A stretch of DNA of 64,000 bases, taken from contig NZ_FOGS01000004.1 of the NCBI RefSeq assembly GCF_900111305.1, positions 62,001 through 126,000 on the forward strand, given 5' to 3'. This document shows, in pieces, positions 18,429 to 27,093 of the stretch. The stretch comes from Vreelandella subterranea. Lineage in GTDB: Bacteria; Pseudomonadota; Gammaproteobacteria; Pseudomonadales; Halomonadaceae. The translations under genes and the position numbers were made by a program. How positions within the stretch are numbered: position 1 is the stretch's first letter; every line of letters begins with the position of its first letter. The notes under the pieces were generated by a model. It was not told where the DNA came from, made no database searches, and saw only the letters and a program-made list of their open reading frames with translations.

Positions 18429-19823
18429 ATGCCCTACCTGACATCCGCTGCGCTGGCCGCGGCACTCGGCATTTTTATCATACTTGGCCTGCGGGCTCGC
18501 TGGGCCGGTGGCACGGTCGATGATTACATTACGGCCCGCAATTCCCAGTCCGGGGCGACCCTCGGGTTATCGTTCCTTGCCTCCGGGATGGGCGCATGGA
18601 TTCTGTTTGCGCCGCCGGAGATCGGCGCCTTCGTTGGCCCAGTGGCCCTTTCCGGTTATGCCATCGGTTCCGCGCTGCCGTTTATCGTACTCGGTCTTTA
18701 CGGACCGGCCATTCGCCGCGCGTTGCCCGAAGGCAGAAGCATCGCCGAGTTTGCCCAGGCGTGTTACGGCACCAGCGTGCGCCGCTGGGTGTCACTGGTG
18801 TCGGTGGCCTACATGGCTTGCTTTTTGGCCGCAGAGCTGACGGCCATTGGGGCGATTACCGCATTACTCTCCGATGTGCCGCCTGCTCTGGTTGTTCTTG
18901 GCGTCGCCTTGAGCACGCTTGCCTATACCGTGCTCGGCGGGCTAAGGGCGAGCCTTGCCACCGACCGCTGGCAGGCCTGGCTGTTGATCGCTCTGCTGCT
19001 GATCGTCAGCAGTGTTGCCTTCACCTATTTACCCACCCTGCCAGAGGCATCGTCGATGCCGAGCGCCCCGCTGGGCGACGCACTGAGTGTGGCGGTGACA
19101 CTGGTCATTGCCGTCACGGCGGCGAACCTTTTCCATCAGGGTTACTGGCAGCGGGTGTGGGCCGCGCAGGATTCACGCAGCCTGGGCCTAGGTGCCTGGC
19201 TGGGGGGTGGGTTGACCGTCGCTGTAGTGATGGTGATCGGCGGCCTGGGGATGCTTGCTGCGATGAGTGGCGTGGCGCTGGGTGAACCGCCTATCCCGTT
19301 TTTTGCTCTCCTGGGCAGCGCACCGTCGTGGCTCGCCCTGCTGGCCCTGGTGCTGGCGGTGACACTGGTGGCATCCAGTGTCGATACGCTGCAGAACGCG
19401 ATTGCCTCGCTGATCGTCTCCCAGCATGAGCAGCGGGGCAGGTCGCTGACCACGGCCCGCTGGTGGACCGTCGCGCTGATGGTGCCGGTGGTAATCATCG
19501 GCCTGCAGGGGCTTTCCGTACTGCGGCTATTCCTGATCGCGGACTTGCTGTGTGCCGCGATCGTGGTACCGGTATTGCTGGGGTTATGGAAACGGATGTC
19601 CACCGCGGCGGCGATCGGCGGCGGCATTGCGGGGCTATTAGGCGCCGTGTTACCCGGCTGGATCGCCAGCGGCAGCCTTGCAGCGGGGCTCATGGCGGCG
19701 ACCTTCCCTGCGGGCATTCCCACCCTGGGGCCTTTCCTCGGTGCGCTATTGGCTTCTTCACTGGTGAGTATCGGCTGGGCGAAAGTAGTCGGTCATCGGG
19801 CGTCTTGGGCAAAGCATGGCTGA
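18429..19823 (+). CDS. Sodium:solute symporter under thiamine control
   Basis: A 464-residue inner-membrane transporter of the SSS family (relatives include PutP and PanF) with about 13 membrane helices. The segment NSQSGATLGLSFLASGMGAW (about residues 38-57) is the conserved core helix 1 with its unwound Ser/Gly sodium-site region, and FHQGYWQRVWAA near residue 240 is the family signature loop. Because a TPP riboswitch directly controls it, it likely imports thiamine or a thiamine precursor (HMP or thiazole moiety). SSS genes behind TPP riboswitches have been predicted as thiamine-related transporters in other bacteria. The substrate is an inference from regulation. Confidence 0.82.
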   Translation: MPYLTSAALAAALGIFIILGLRARWAGGTVDDYITARNSQSGATLGLSFLASGMGAWILFAPPEIGAFVGPVALSGYAIGSALPFIVLGLYGPAIRRALPEGRSIAEFAQACYGTSVRRWVSLVSVAYMACFLAAELTAIGAITALLSDVPPALVVLGVALSTLAYTVLGGLRASLATDRWQAWLLIALLLIVSSVAFTYLPTLPEASSMPSAPLGDALSVAVTLVIAVTAANLFHQGYWQRVWAAQDSRSLGLGAWLGGGLTVAVVMVIGGLGMLAAMSGVALGEPPIPFFALLGSAPSWLALLALVLAVTLVASSVDTLQNAIASLIVSQHEQRGRSLTTARWWTVALMVPVVIIGLQGLSVLRLFLIADLLCAAIVVPVLLGLWKRMSTAAAIGGGIAGLLGAVLPGWIASGSLAAGLMAATFPAGIPTLGPFLGALLASSLVSIGWAKVVGHRASWAKHG

Positions 19824-19830
19824 TCACGTT

Positions 19831-19858
19831 ATGATGGTAGGTTATCGTCTACCATCAT
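19831..19858. terminator. 10-bp perfect inverted repeat after the symporter
   Basis: ATGATGGTAG, an 8-base spacer, then CTACCATCAT. It starts 8 bases after the symporter stop and ends 12 bases before the next ATG. With no T-run it could equally be an operator for the GGDEF gene. Confidence 0.5.
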
Positions 19859-19870
19859 GGGCCACAGTCA

Positions 19871-21286
19871 ATGAACTACCCTATTCTTCCCGACGAAGAG
19901 GCTCGGCTGGCGGCGCTTTACGAATTGGCGCTGCTGGATACGCCGGAAGAACCTGCATTCGATCGGGTGACCCGCCTGGTCACCCAATTACTGAATGTGC
20001 CCACCTCGACCGTCACGCTGATTGATGCAAAACGCCAGTGGATAAAGTCGCGGGTGGGGACAGAGCTGAGTGAAACGACCCGCGACGTGGCCTTCTGCGC
20101 CCATACCATTGCGGAAACCACGCCGCTGGTGGTCGAGGATGCCCGTGAGGACCCGCGCTTTGCGGATAATCCGCTGGTGGCCCAGCCTGGCGGGGTGCGC
20201 TTTTACGCGGGCATTCCGCTGCGCACGTCAAAGGGGCTGGCGTTGGGGTCGCTGTGTGCTGTGGATACAAGACCCCGTCAGCTTAGCGACGCCGAGCTCA
20301 ACGCGCTTAAGGACCTTGGCGCGATTGTTACCGATGAAATTCACCTGCGCGAGCGCTTTCTGTTTGAAAGGCAGCGCCGGGAAGCGTCCCAGTCCTCCCT
20401 TGAAGCGCTGCATCTGGATCTCGAGAACCAGATTGAGCGGCGCACCCGGGAGCTGAACCTGGTGATCGAGTCGGCCTATGATGCCTACATCAGCATTGAC
20501 GATAATGACATAGTGCTTGACTGGAATCGCGCCGCGACGACGATGTTCGGCTGGACGCGCAGGGAAGCGCTGGCGCGCCCCATTCAGCAGCTGATTTTCC
20601 CCGATGGCGTGCCGGAAGGCGACCAGCAGACGCCCGTCACCTACTACGCCGCGCGTCGTGATGGCAGCTCGTTGCCGGTGGAAATACGCATCAAGTCGCT
20701 CGATATTGAGGGACGCAATCAGCGTAGCCTTTTTCTCCACGATGTTACCGAGCGCATACAGCTTGAGCGCCTGCGCGACCTGGAAGCCCGTGAAGACGCC
20801 CTTACCCAACTGCCCAACAGGCGGGCCCTGGATGAACGGTTGCCAGAGGCGATGGCGCGCACCCGGCGCCAGCAGACCGCGCTTGCCGTGCTGTTCATGG
20901 ATCTCGATGGCTTCAAGGCCGTCAACGACCTGCACGGCCATGCGGCCGGTGACGAGCTGCTGCGTGAAATTGCCAAACGTCTCGGCGCCGCCGTGCGCGA
21001 AACCGACTATGTCGCCCGCTGGGCCGGAGATGAGTTTGTCGTGCTGCTGGAAAACATCGCCCTCGATGCCGCCGAGCGGCTTGCCCGGCAGTTGGTTGAT
21101 ACCCTCGAGCAGCCGGTACAGTTGCAGGAAGCGAAGGTGCATGTCAGTGCCAGCATTGGCGTGGCGCTGTATAAGCCAGACGTAGGCGAAACGGCGCTGG
21201 AGTTGCTCAAGCGCGCCGATGTTGCCATGTATAACGCCAAACACGCTGGTAAAGCACAGGTCTATATGGCAGACGCGCCCGAGTGA
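19871..21286 (+). CDS. GAF-PAS-GGDEF diguanylate cyclase
   Basis: A 471-residue cytoplasmic sensor enzyme. A GAF domain spans about residues 20-165, a linking helix about 170-195, a PAS domain about 195-300 (VLDWNRAATTMFGWTRREAL) and a GGDEF domain about 310-470. The active loop reads WAGDEF, with Ala in the first place, a variant seen in active enzymes. An inhibitory I-site RETD stands exactly five residues before AGDEF, so feedback inhibition by c-di-GMP is expected, unlike the cyclase at 4367. The metal site LDGFKAVNDLHGHAAGD is intact. There is no EAL domain. The ligands of GAF and PAS are unknown. Confidence 0.92.
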   Translation: MNYPILPDEEARLAALYELALLDTPEEPAFDRVTRLVTQLLNVPTSTVTLIDAKRQWIKSRVGTELSETTRDVAFCAHTIAETTPLVVEDAREDPRFADNPLVAQPGGVRFYAGIPLRTSKGLALGSLCAVDTRPRQLSDAELNALKDLGAIVTDEIHLRERFLFERQRREASQSSLEALHLDLENQIERRTRELNLVIESAYDAYISIDDNDIVLDWNRAATTMFGWTRREALARPIQQLIFPDGVPEGDQQTPVTYYAARRDGSSLPVEIRIKSLDIEGRNQRSLFLHDVTERIQLERLRDLEAREDALTQLPNRRALDERLPEAMARTRRQQTALAVLFMDLDGFKAVNDLHGHAAGDELLREIAKRLGAAVRETDYVARWAGDEFVVLLENIALDAAERLARQLVDTLEQPVQLQEAKVHVSASIGVALYKPDVGETALELLKRADVAMYNAKHAGKAQVYMADAPE

Positions 21287-21329
21287 ACATGCCTGCCAAA
21301 ACGTCATCCGTTAACCTTCAAGGACGATC

Positions 21330-22298
21330 ATGATTCGGACACTGCTAACGACGCCCGAGGGGGACGTACACGAAGGCGACGAACAGCTCATCGATCTGTG
21401 GCGACAAACGCCGGGCAGCCATATCTGGGTGGATATGCAGGGCGAAAGCCAGGCCGTCGAGCAGCGTTTTCTGGAAGACTTCGAATGCCATCCGATGGCG
21501 ATTCAGGATGCTCAAAAAGAGCGTCATCCACCCAAAATCGAAGAGTTTGAGCACCATACGCTGATCATTTACCGCGGTATTTCCTCGTTCGATGCCCAGT
21601 TGAACTTCGTGCCCCAGCAGGTAAGCTTTTTTGTCGGCGAGCGCTTCCTGGTTACCCTGCACCCGGGTGAGGCGTTAAGCATCAAGCGTCTGTTCAACGA
21701 GCAGGGCAGTGCACTGCTGGCTCACTCCCCAGAGCACGTGGCATTGCGGGTGATGTACCTGTCGGCCGGGTATTACATCGACAGCCTGCTGGAATTCGAA
21801 GTCGCCCTCAGCGATCTGGAAGATGAACTGCTGGATAACGGCAATGATGTCTTGATGCGGCGTATCACCGCCTACCGTTCGCGGCTGGTGAAAATGCGTC
21901 GAATCTTCAGCTACCACAAGGGCATTACCCAGGAGCTGACCGCCTACGACTATGCCCACCTGCCGCGGGATAAAAACGACACCCTCCACGCGATTACCGA
22001 TGTGGACGAGCGCTTTGAACGGCTCTATACCCTCACGCAAATGTATTACGACATCTGCGGCGATCTGGTCGATGGCTACATTTCGATTTCATCGCATCAA
22101 CTGAACATCACCATGCGCGTTCTGACGGTGATTACCGCTATCTTTGTGCCGCTCACCTTCATTGCCGGTATCTACGGCATGAATTTCGAGTACATGCCCG
22201 AGCTTGGCTATCGCTACGGTTATTTCTTTGTCTGGGGCGTGATGCTGGGAATCGGCGGGATGCTGATCTGGCTATTCAAGCGCAAGCACTGGTTTTGA
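21330..22298 (+). CDS. corA: CorA family divalent metal ion transporter
   Basis: A 322-residue pentameric magnesium/cobalt channel-type transporter. It has a large cytoplasmic alpha/beta domain (about 1-260) and two C-terminal membrane helices. The signature YGMN is at about residues 282-285 with FEYMPEL following, the loop that forms the selectivity filter. It starts 43 bases after the GGDEF stop, with AAGGACG before the ATG. No magnesium riboswitch is apparent. ZntB-like zinc transporters share the fold, so metal preference is uncertain. Confidence 0.9.
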   Translation: MIRTLLTTPEGDVHEGDEQLIDLWRQTPGSHIWVDMQGESQAVEQRFLEDFECHPMAIQDAQKERHPPKIEEFEHHTLIIYRGISSFDAQLNFVPQQVSFFVGERFLVTLHPGEALSIKRLFNEQGSALLAHSPEHVALRVMYLSAGYYIDSLLEFEVALSDLEDELLDNGNDVLMRRITAYRSRLVKMRRIFSYHKGITQELTAYDYAHLPRDKNDTLHAITDVDERFERLYTLTQMYYDICGDLVDGYISISSHQLNITMRVLTVITAIFVPLTFIAGIYGMNFEYMPELGYRYGYFFVWGVMLGIGGMLIWLFKRKHWF

Positions 22299-22391
22299 CA
22301 CCCTCGGTGGCCTGATGGAGACGGCGCAAAAGTTTGTTATGGTCATTATCAGGCAGATCATCTTGTCTCTTAGTTAGGAGGAGCCCAGCGA

Positions 22392-23561
22392 ATGGCAGAC
22401 GCGACTACTCGTTCAACGCCGCCGACCATGGCGGCCATGCTGCTAACCGGGCATGGCGGTATTGAAAAGCTCGAGTACCGTCAGGATGTGGCGACCCCCG
22501 AACCCCAAGCGGGTGAGGTGCTGGTGCAGGTAACGGCGACGGCGAAGAACAATACCGACCGTAAAGCCCGCGAGGGTCTGTACCCCACCAAGGACAAGGG
22601 CGACGTGACCTCCTTTGCCATGGGCGGCGAGCCCACGCTGACGTTCCCACGCATTCAGGGCGCCGATGTGGCAGGCCGTGTCGTGGCAGTGGGCGAGGGC
22701 GTTGATACCTCGCGAATCGGCGAGCGGGGGCTTCTGGATTTCAATCTGTATGCCGATGATCGCCGCGATATCAACCTGACCCCGGACTACTATGGCCACG
22801 GGGCAGATGGCGGCTATGCCGAGTACATCGCCGTACCGTCTGATCAGTTCCACCACGTGCCCAACCCGGAACTGCACGATGCCGAGCTGGCCGCCATGGG
22901 GATGTGCTCCTACCAGACGGCCTACCACATGATGACATCCGCCGGGGTCGGCGCCGGTGAGCGCGTGCTGGTCACCGGTGCCAGCGGCGGGGTAGGCACG
23001 GCGCTGATTCAGCTTTGCCGGGTGGTCGGCGCGATTCCCTACGCCGTCAGCCAGCCCGATAAAGCCAATGCGTTGATCGCGTTGGGGGCCGAGGCCGTGA
23101 TTGACCGCGGCGACTTGCCAACCTTTGTCGATCGCGTACTGGCCACCACCGACGGTCAGCCCATCGACGCGGTGATGGACCTGGTCGGCGGGGAGATGAC
23201 CAACCTGTTTATCGACACCATGATTGTCGATATGCAACACCGCAAACGCTACCCGCGGCTTTCCATCGCCGGGGCCAGCGGTGGCAACCTCAGCGAGATC
23301 ATGTGGACGCGTATCTACCTCTACCAGGTGCAGATCTTTGGGGTTTCCCACGGCACGCGGGAAGAGGCCCAACAGCTCATTGCGTGGATTCGTAGCGGCG
23401 AGTTGAAGCCCGTCTTGCATGCCGCCTTCAAGCTGTCCGAACTCCATGACGCCGAGCGCTATTTCGTCAATCGTGGCAGTAACTATCTAGGCAAGATCGT
23501 GATTGTCCCGGATAGCCAGTGGGAATCCCACGGCGCTCCGTTTGCCCTTAACGCTTCCTAA
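22392..23561 (+). CDS. Zinc-independent MDR family oxidoreductase
   Basis: A 389-residue medium-chain dehydrogenase/reductase resembling NADPH:quinone reductases. The cofactor-binding loop is VLVTGASGGVGTALIQLC (about residues 195-212). The usual zinc-binding Cys near residue 50 is replaced (KNNTDRKARE), so it is probably a zinc-free reductase of quinones or enones. A strong TTAGGAGGAG ribosome-binding site lies upstream. The proline-racemase-like gene follows by 18 bp, so the two likely form one operon, which may point to amino-acid-derived substrates. Confidence 0.85.
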   Translation: MADATTRSTPPTMAAMLLTGHGGIEKLEYRQDVATPEPQAGEVLVQVTATAKNNTDRKAREGLYPTKDKGDVTSFAMGGEPTLTFPRIQGADVAGRVVAVGEGVDTSRIGERGLLDFNLYADDRRDINLTPDYYGHGADGGYAEYIAVPSDQFHHVPNPELHDAELAAMGMCSYQTAYHMMTSAGVGAGERVLVTGASGGVGTALIQLCRVVGAIPYAVSQPDKANALIALGAEAVIDRGDLPTFVDRVLATTDGQPIDAVMDLVGGEMTNLFIDTMIVDMQHRKRYPRLSIAGASGGNLSEIMWTRIYLYQVQIFGVSHGTREEAQQLIAWIRSGELKPVLHAAFKLSELHDAERYFVNRGSNYLGKIVIVPDSQWESHGAPFALNAS

Positions 23562-23579
23562 TCCCAAAGAGTCCGGCGA

Positions 23580-24653
23580 ATGAATACTCAGCATACTATC
23601 CAGTTAATGGACACCCATGCGGGAGGCGATGTCAGCCGTATTGTCACGGGGGGCATCGATCATCTCCCAGGCAAGAACGTCCGCGAGCAGATGGAATACC
23701 TGCGTGATGATGCCGACGGTCTGCGTCGGCTGTTGCTTGAAGAGCCCTACGGCATCCCCGAGATGTCCGTGGACCTGCTGGTGCCACCCTGCGACCCGGA
23801 AGCCGTCGCCGGTTACATCATCATGGAGGTCATGGGCTATCCGATTTATTCGGGGTCCAACACCTTGTGTACCGCCACCGCGGTGCTGGAAAGCGGTATC
23901 GTTCCCAAGCAGGAAGGTCTTCAGCGCTTCAAGCTCGAAGCCCCCGCGGGTCTGGTGCAGGTAGAGGCCCGGGTGCATAACGGCGTGGTGGAGTCGGTCA
24001 CCTGTGGCGGACTGCCGAGCTACATCGACACCTACCGTGAGACGATCGACGTGCCCGGCATCGGCCAGGTGACCTATTCGGTCGCTTACAGTGGCGGCTT
24101 TTATGCGCTGGTGGATGCCGCTGAATTAGGCTTCAAGCTGACCCTGGAAGAAGAGTCGGCGCTGGCGCTGTGCGCGCATAAAATCGTCGAAGCCATCAAG
24201 GCGGAGCGCGGTTTTTCCCACTACACCCTGGGGGATGTCGGGCCGCTGCCGTTCCTGCATTTCATGGGGCCTGAAGAACAGGTCGCTGAAGGTTATGTAC
24301 GTTCTCGCTCAACGACCTACGTGCATCCTGGCGTTATTTGCCGCAGCACCACCGGTACGGGGACGTCCGCGCGGCTGGCGCTGATGCATTACGAAGGGCG
24401 GCTCAGGCAGGGCGACAAGCTGGAAACCGTATCGCTGCGCGACACCGGCTTTATCGGCACCTTCATCGATACCCACCAGGAAGGCGCTTATCAGGTGGTG
24501 GAAAACACCATTACCGGGCGCAGCTATGTGCTAGCCCACTCGGATATCGTGATCAACTGCGATGACCCCTTGGTGAACTGCGGCGAGCTTCACCACATCC
24601 TGAGCGACCGCCATCACCCGCCCCGCGCTGAATTACTTTCAGAGACGACATAG
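23580..24653 (+). CDS. Proline racemase/hydroxyproline epimerase family protein
   Basis: A 357-residue member of the proline racemase superfamily, which includes proline racemase, 4-hydroxyproline 2-epimerase and trans-3-hydroxy-L-proline dehydratase. DTHAGG at residues 11-16 and STTGTGTSARL near 256-266 are family landmarks. The two acid/base residues are usually Cys/Cys, Cys/Thr or Ser/Cys; here the first position is Ser91 (YSGSNTLC) and the second Thr258. Racemase activity is unlikely with this pair. A dehydratase-like or altered activity is possible, by inference. Its 3' end overlaps the convergent DUF1289 gene by 40 bp. Confidence 0.85.
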   Translation: MNTQHTIQLMDTHAGGDVSRIVTGGIDHLPGKNVREQMEYLRDDADGLRRLLLEEPYGIPEMSVDLLVPPCDPEAVAGYIIMEVMGYPIYSGSNTLCTATAVLESGIVPKQEGLQRFKLEAPAGLVQVEARVHNGVVESVTCGGLPSYIDTYRETIDVPGIGQVTYSVAYSGGFYALVDAAELGFKLTLEEESALALCAHKIVEAIKAERGFSHYTLGDVGPLPFLHFMGPEEQVAEGYVRSRSTTYVHPGVICRSTTGTGTSARLALMHYEGRLRQGDKLETVSLRDTGFIGTFIDTHQEGAYQVVENTITGRSYVLAHSDIVINCDDPLVNCGELHHILSDRHHPPRAELLSETT

Positions 24654-24826
24654 CCTTCGGCCTCGATGCGTTCCCACACCGGGGCCTTGTCGGCCTCGGT
24701 CATCTGCCCCCAGCGAGCGATTTCATCCAGGCTTCTCCCGCAACCTTCACAAAGTGATTGGGTCGGTTCCATGCGGCATATCTGACGACAGGGGGAGAGC
24801 GGACGGTCAGGGAGCGATGAAGTCAC
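24614..24826 (-). CDS. DUF1289 family small cysteine-rich protein
   Basis: A 70-residue protein with the DUF1289 pattern: Cys13, Cys17, Cys26 and Cys29 (CRQIC then CEGCGRS), followed by a helical EIARWGQMTEADKAPVWERI segment. The four cysteines probably bind a metal or an iron-sulphur cluster. The function of the family is not established. It overlaps the 3' end of the convergent racemase-family gene. Confidence 0.85.
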   Translation of the reverse strand: MTSSLPDRPLSPCRQICRMEPTQSLCEGCGRSLDEIARWGQMTEADKAPVWERIEAEGYVVSESNSARGG

Positions 24827-24955
24827 AGGTATCGTTTTACCTCTTGGCTGTCACAAAACGGCGGTTAAAACCGAAATGCCAAGGGTACCATGTCTTTGCG
24901 TATTCGCTGGGTGTGGTAGCGTGGTAATTTCTCCTGTCTGCAATGAGGAAAGGCC

Positions 24956-25567
24956 ATGCACTATTTGCTCGACGAAACGCCGCTGGAAGCAGGCACCCTG
25001 TATCGGCTGCTATCCGGCTCGGTTTGCCCACGCCCGATTGCCTGGGTAGCGACCCAGGACCGCCAGGGCAATGCCAATCTTGCCCCTTTTTCGTTCTTCA
25101 ATGTGGTCAGCGTCGACCCGCCCGTGCTGGGATTTTCACCGTTACAGAATGGCCAGGGCCGCAGCAAGGATACCGTGCGCAACCTGGAAGAAAATCCCGA
25201 ATGTGTGGTGCATGTCGGTAGCGAAGCGTTGGTCGAGGCGCTCAATACCACCAGCGCAAGCCTGCCTCCCGGCGAGGATGAATTCACCCTGGCAGGGCTC
25301 GAAAAAGCCGCCATGCCCGGTGTATCGGTCCCGCGCATTGCCAAGGCCCCGATCGCGTTTGGTTGCCGTCTGCGCGACATCATTCGCTTTGGCGACCAGC
25401 CCATGTCAGGCAACCTGGTGCTTGCCAACGTGATTTCCCTGCATCTTGATGACGATGTCTGGGACGGTCGACACGTCAGCCTGGAAGTCCTCAACCCCGT
25501 GGGTCGACTGGCAGGTAGTGACTATGTTCGCACCACCGACCGTTTCGCGCTGCAGCGCCCCCGCTAA
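24956..25567 (+). CDS. Flavin reductase-like FMN-binding protein
   Basis: A 203-residue flavoprotein of the flavin reductase-like split-barrel family. PRPIAWVATQDRQGNANLAPFSFFNVVS (within residues 23-50) is the FMN-binding core signature. Such proteins reduce FMN with NAD(P)H or act as flavin oxidoreductases of unknown substrate. GAGGAAAGG lies just before the ATG. It is monocistronic, with a 316-bp gap downstream holding a chemotaxis-type promoter. Confidence 0.85.
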   Translation: MHYLLDETPLEAGTLYRLLSGSVCPRPIAWVATQDRQGNANLAPFSFFNVVSVDPPVLGFSPLQNGQGRSKDTVRNLEENPECVVHVGSEALVEALNTTSASLPPGEDEFTLAGLEKAAMPGVSVPRIAKAPIAFGCRLRDIIRFGDQPMSGNLVLANVISLHLDDDVWDGRHVSLEVLNPVGRLAGSDYVRTTDRFALQRPR

Positions 25568-25656
25568 GCTGGCAAAGGTTGGCCAGCGCCTGCGTAACGA
25601 ACGTTTGTTTACATACTTCGCGACAATGTTTACTTAGAAATTAAGGATAATTGTCC

Positions 25657-25683
25657 TTTAGTCCTATATTCTGCGGCCGATAG
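25657..25683 (+). promoter_or_regulatory. Sigma-28 (FliA)-like promoter for the binding protein-chemoreceptor pair
   Basis: A -10 element GCCGATAG (25676-25683) matches the FliA consensus GCCGATAA in 7 of 8 positions. TTTAGTCC stands 11 bases upstream against TAAAGTTT (4 of 8). It lies about 200 bp before the binding-protein gene. The rest of the 25568-25883 gap is AT-rich, with a small AAGGA...TCCTT dyad at about 25643-25658 and no gene that I can see. Confidence 0.6.
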
Positions 25684-25883
25684 AATTGCTAGGCGTGATC
25701 ACGATGTTTTCCGCGCTGGTAAAGGTGTAGTGCTACAACTCTGTTCTAAAAGCGTTTTTTTAAAACGTTTCAAAAAAGTGTATTGGCAAGGTGTGTTTAA
25801 AAAGCGCCGAGACAGGCCATGTGTGGTAGGCAGACAGAACTCGGTAATAAAAAGGGCAAGCAGATCAGAGGAAGGAGAGGGCA

Positions 25884-27038
25884 ATGCGACGATTTTGGAT
25901 AGCGTTACTGGCGAGTGTGGTGTCGATTTCGACAGCCCACGCGGAACTCAAGTTTGCCATTGTAGCACCTGACAGCGGGCCGGCCGCCTCGCTTGGGCAG
26001 GGCATGAAAAAAGGGATCGACACCTACTTTGCTGAAGTCAACGCGTCCGGCGGCGTCAATGGCGAAACGCTGACACTTGCCGCCTTTGACGACCGGTATG
26101 ACCCGCTCACCGCTGCTCGCCATACCCGCGACGTGGTCCAGGACGAGGATGTCCTGGCAGCCATCGGCAATGTGGGCACCCCCACCGCGACCGTCACCAT
26201 TCCGATTTACAACGAAGCCGAAACGCTGCTGTTTGGCGCCTTTACCGGCGCGGGGGTGCTACGCAAATCGCCACCCGACCGTTACATCATCAACTACCGC
26301 GCAAGCTATGTGCAGGAAACCGCCGCCATGGTGGATGGCCTGATAGAGGCGGGCATCGAGCCGCAAGAGATCGCCTTTTTTACCCAAAACGACAGTTTTG
26401 GCGACGCGGGCTATAACGGCGCGAAGCAAGCGCTCGAGGCGCAGGGCTTCACCGGCACCGATAACCTGGCCCATGGCCGCTTTTCTCGCGGTACCCGCAA
26501 TGTCCACCAGGGGCTGGCCACCATACTGCAAGCCGCTGAAACGCCCAAGGCGGTGATTATCGTGGGTACCTATGGCCCCGCCGCCGACTTTATTCGCGAA
26601 GCGCGCCAGGACATGCCCGACGCGGTGTTCCTCAATGTGTCCTTCGTCGGCAGTCAGGCGCTGTTGAACGAGTTGGGTGACCAGGCAGACGGCGTGATCG
26701 TGACGCAGGTTGTGCCGCCCCTGGATTCGGACCTACCGGCGGTCGACGAATATCGCCAGGCGCTTGACGCCTATGCCGATGGCAGTGAACCTGACTTTGT
26801 TTCCCTGGAAGGTTATCTGGCGGCAAAACTGTTTGTGGAAGGGGTTAAGGCGGCAGGTGATTCGCCGGATCGAGAAGCCATTGTTGACGGCCTGCTCGGG
26901 CTTGGCGAGATCGATATCGGCCTGGAGGAGCCGCTGCATCTGGGGCCTGACGATCACCAGGCCAGTGACAGTGTCTGGCCGACGATTATTGCCGATGGTC
27001 AATTTGAGTTAGTCGAGTGGTCAACGCTGCTGCGCTAA
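25884..27038 (+). CDS. Periplasmic binding protein, LivJ/amide-binding type
   Basis: A 384-residue type-I periplasmic binding protein of the branched-chain amino acid/amide family. A signal peptide ends about residue 20 (STAHA). [21 protein letters not shown] and [18 protein letters not shown] are characteristic. AGGAAGGAGAGGG precedes the ATG. No permease or ATPase gene of an ABC transporter lies on either side; a chemoreceptor gene follows by 55 bp and a flagellar-type promoter stands upstream. I infer that it presents its ligand to that chemoreceptor and does not serve import. The ligand is unknown. Confidence 0.85.
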   Translation: MRRFWIALLASVVSISTAHAELKFAIVAPDSGPAASLGQGMKKGIDTYFAEVNASGGVNGETLTLAAFDDRYDPLTAARHTRDVVQDEDVLAAIGNVGTPTATVTIPIYNEAETLLFGAFTGAGVLRKSPPDRYIINYRASYVQETAAMVDGLIEAGIEPQEIAFFTQNDSFGDAGYNGAKQALEAQGFTGTDNLAHGRFSRGTRNVHQGLATILQAAETPKAVIIVGTYGPAADFIREARQDMPDAVFLNVSFVGSQALLNELGDQADGVIVTQVVPPLDSDLPAVDEYRQALDAYADGSEPDFVSLEGYLAAKLFVEGVKAAGDSPDREAIVDGLLGLGEIDIGLEEPLHLGPDDHQASDSVWPTIIADGQFELVEWSTLLR

Positions 27039-27093
27039 CGCTCATACCCGCTGCTGTTACGCCATTTACCCTGATACGAGCGAAGCTAGTCCA

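Noticed and set aside
20228..21307. Long minus-strand frame (359 codons) opposite the GAF-PAS-GGDEF gene
   Set aside because: The plus-strand gene has all domain motifs; the antisense frame has low-complexity His/Gly-rich content typical of shadows.
22443..23447. Long open frame (334 codons) on the minus strand inside the MDR reductase gene
   Set aside because: It is an antisense shadow of a clearly conserved coding gene, caused by GC-biased third positions; no protein family features and no ribosome-binding site.
25785..25805. Sigma-54 promoter (TGGCAAGGTGTGTTTAA) before the binding-protein gene
   Set aside because: The GG at -24 is present but the required GC at -12 is missing; the FliA-like box upstream explains the context better.
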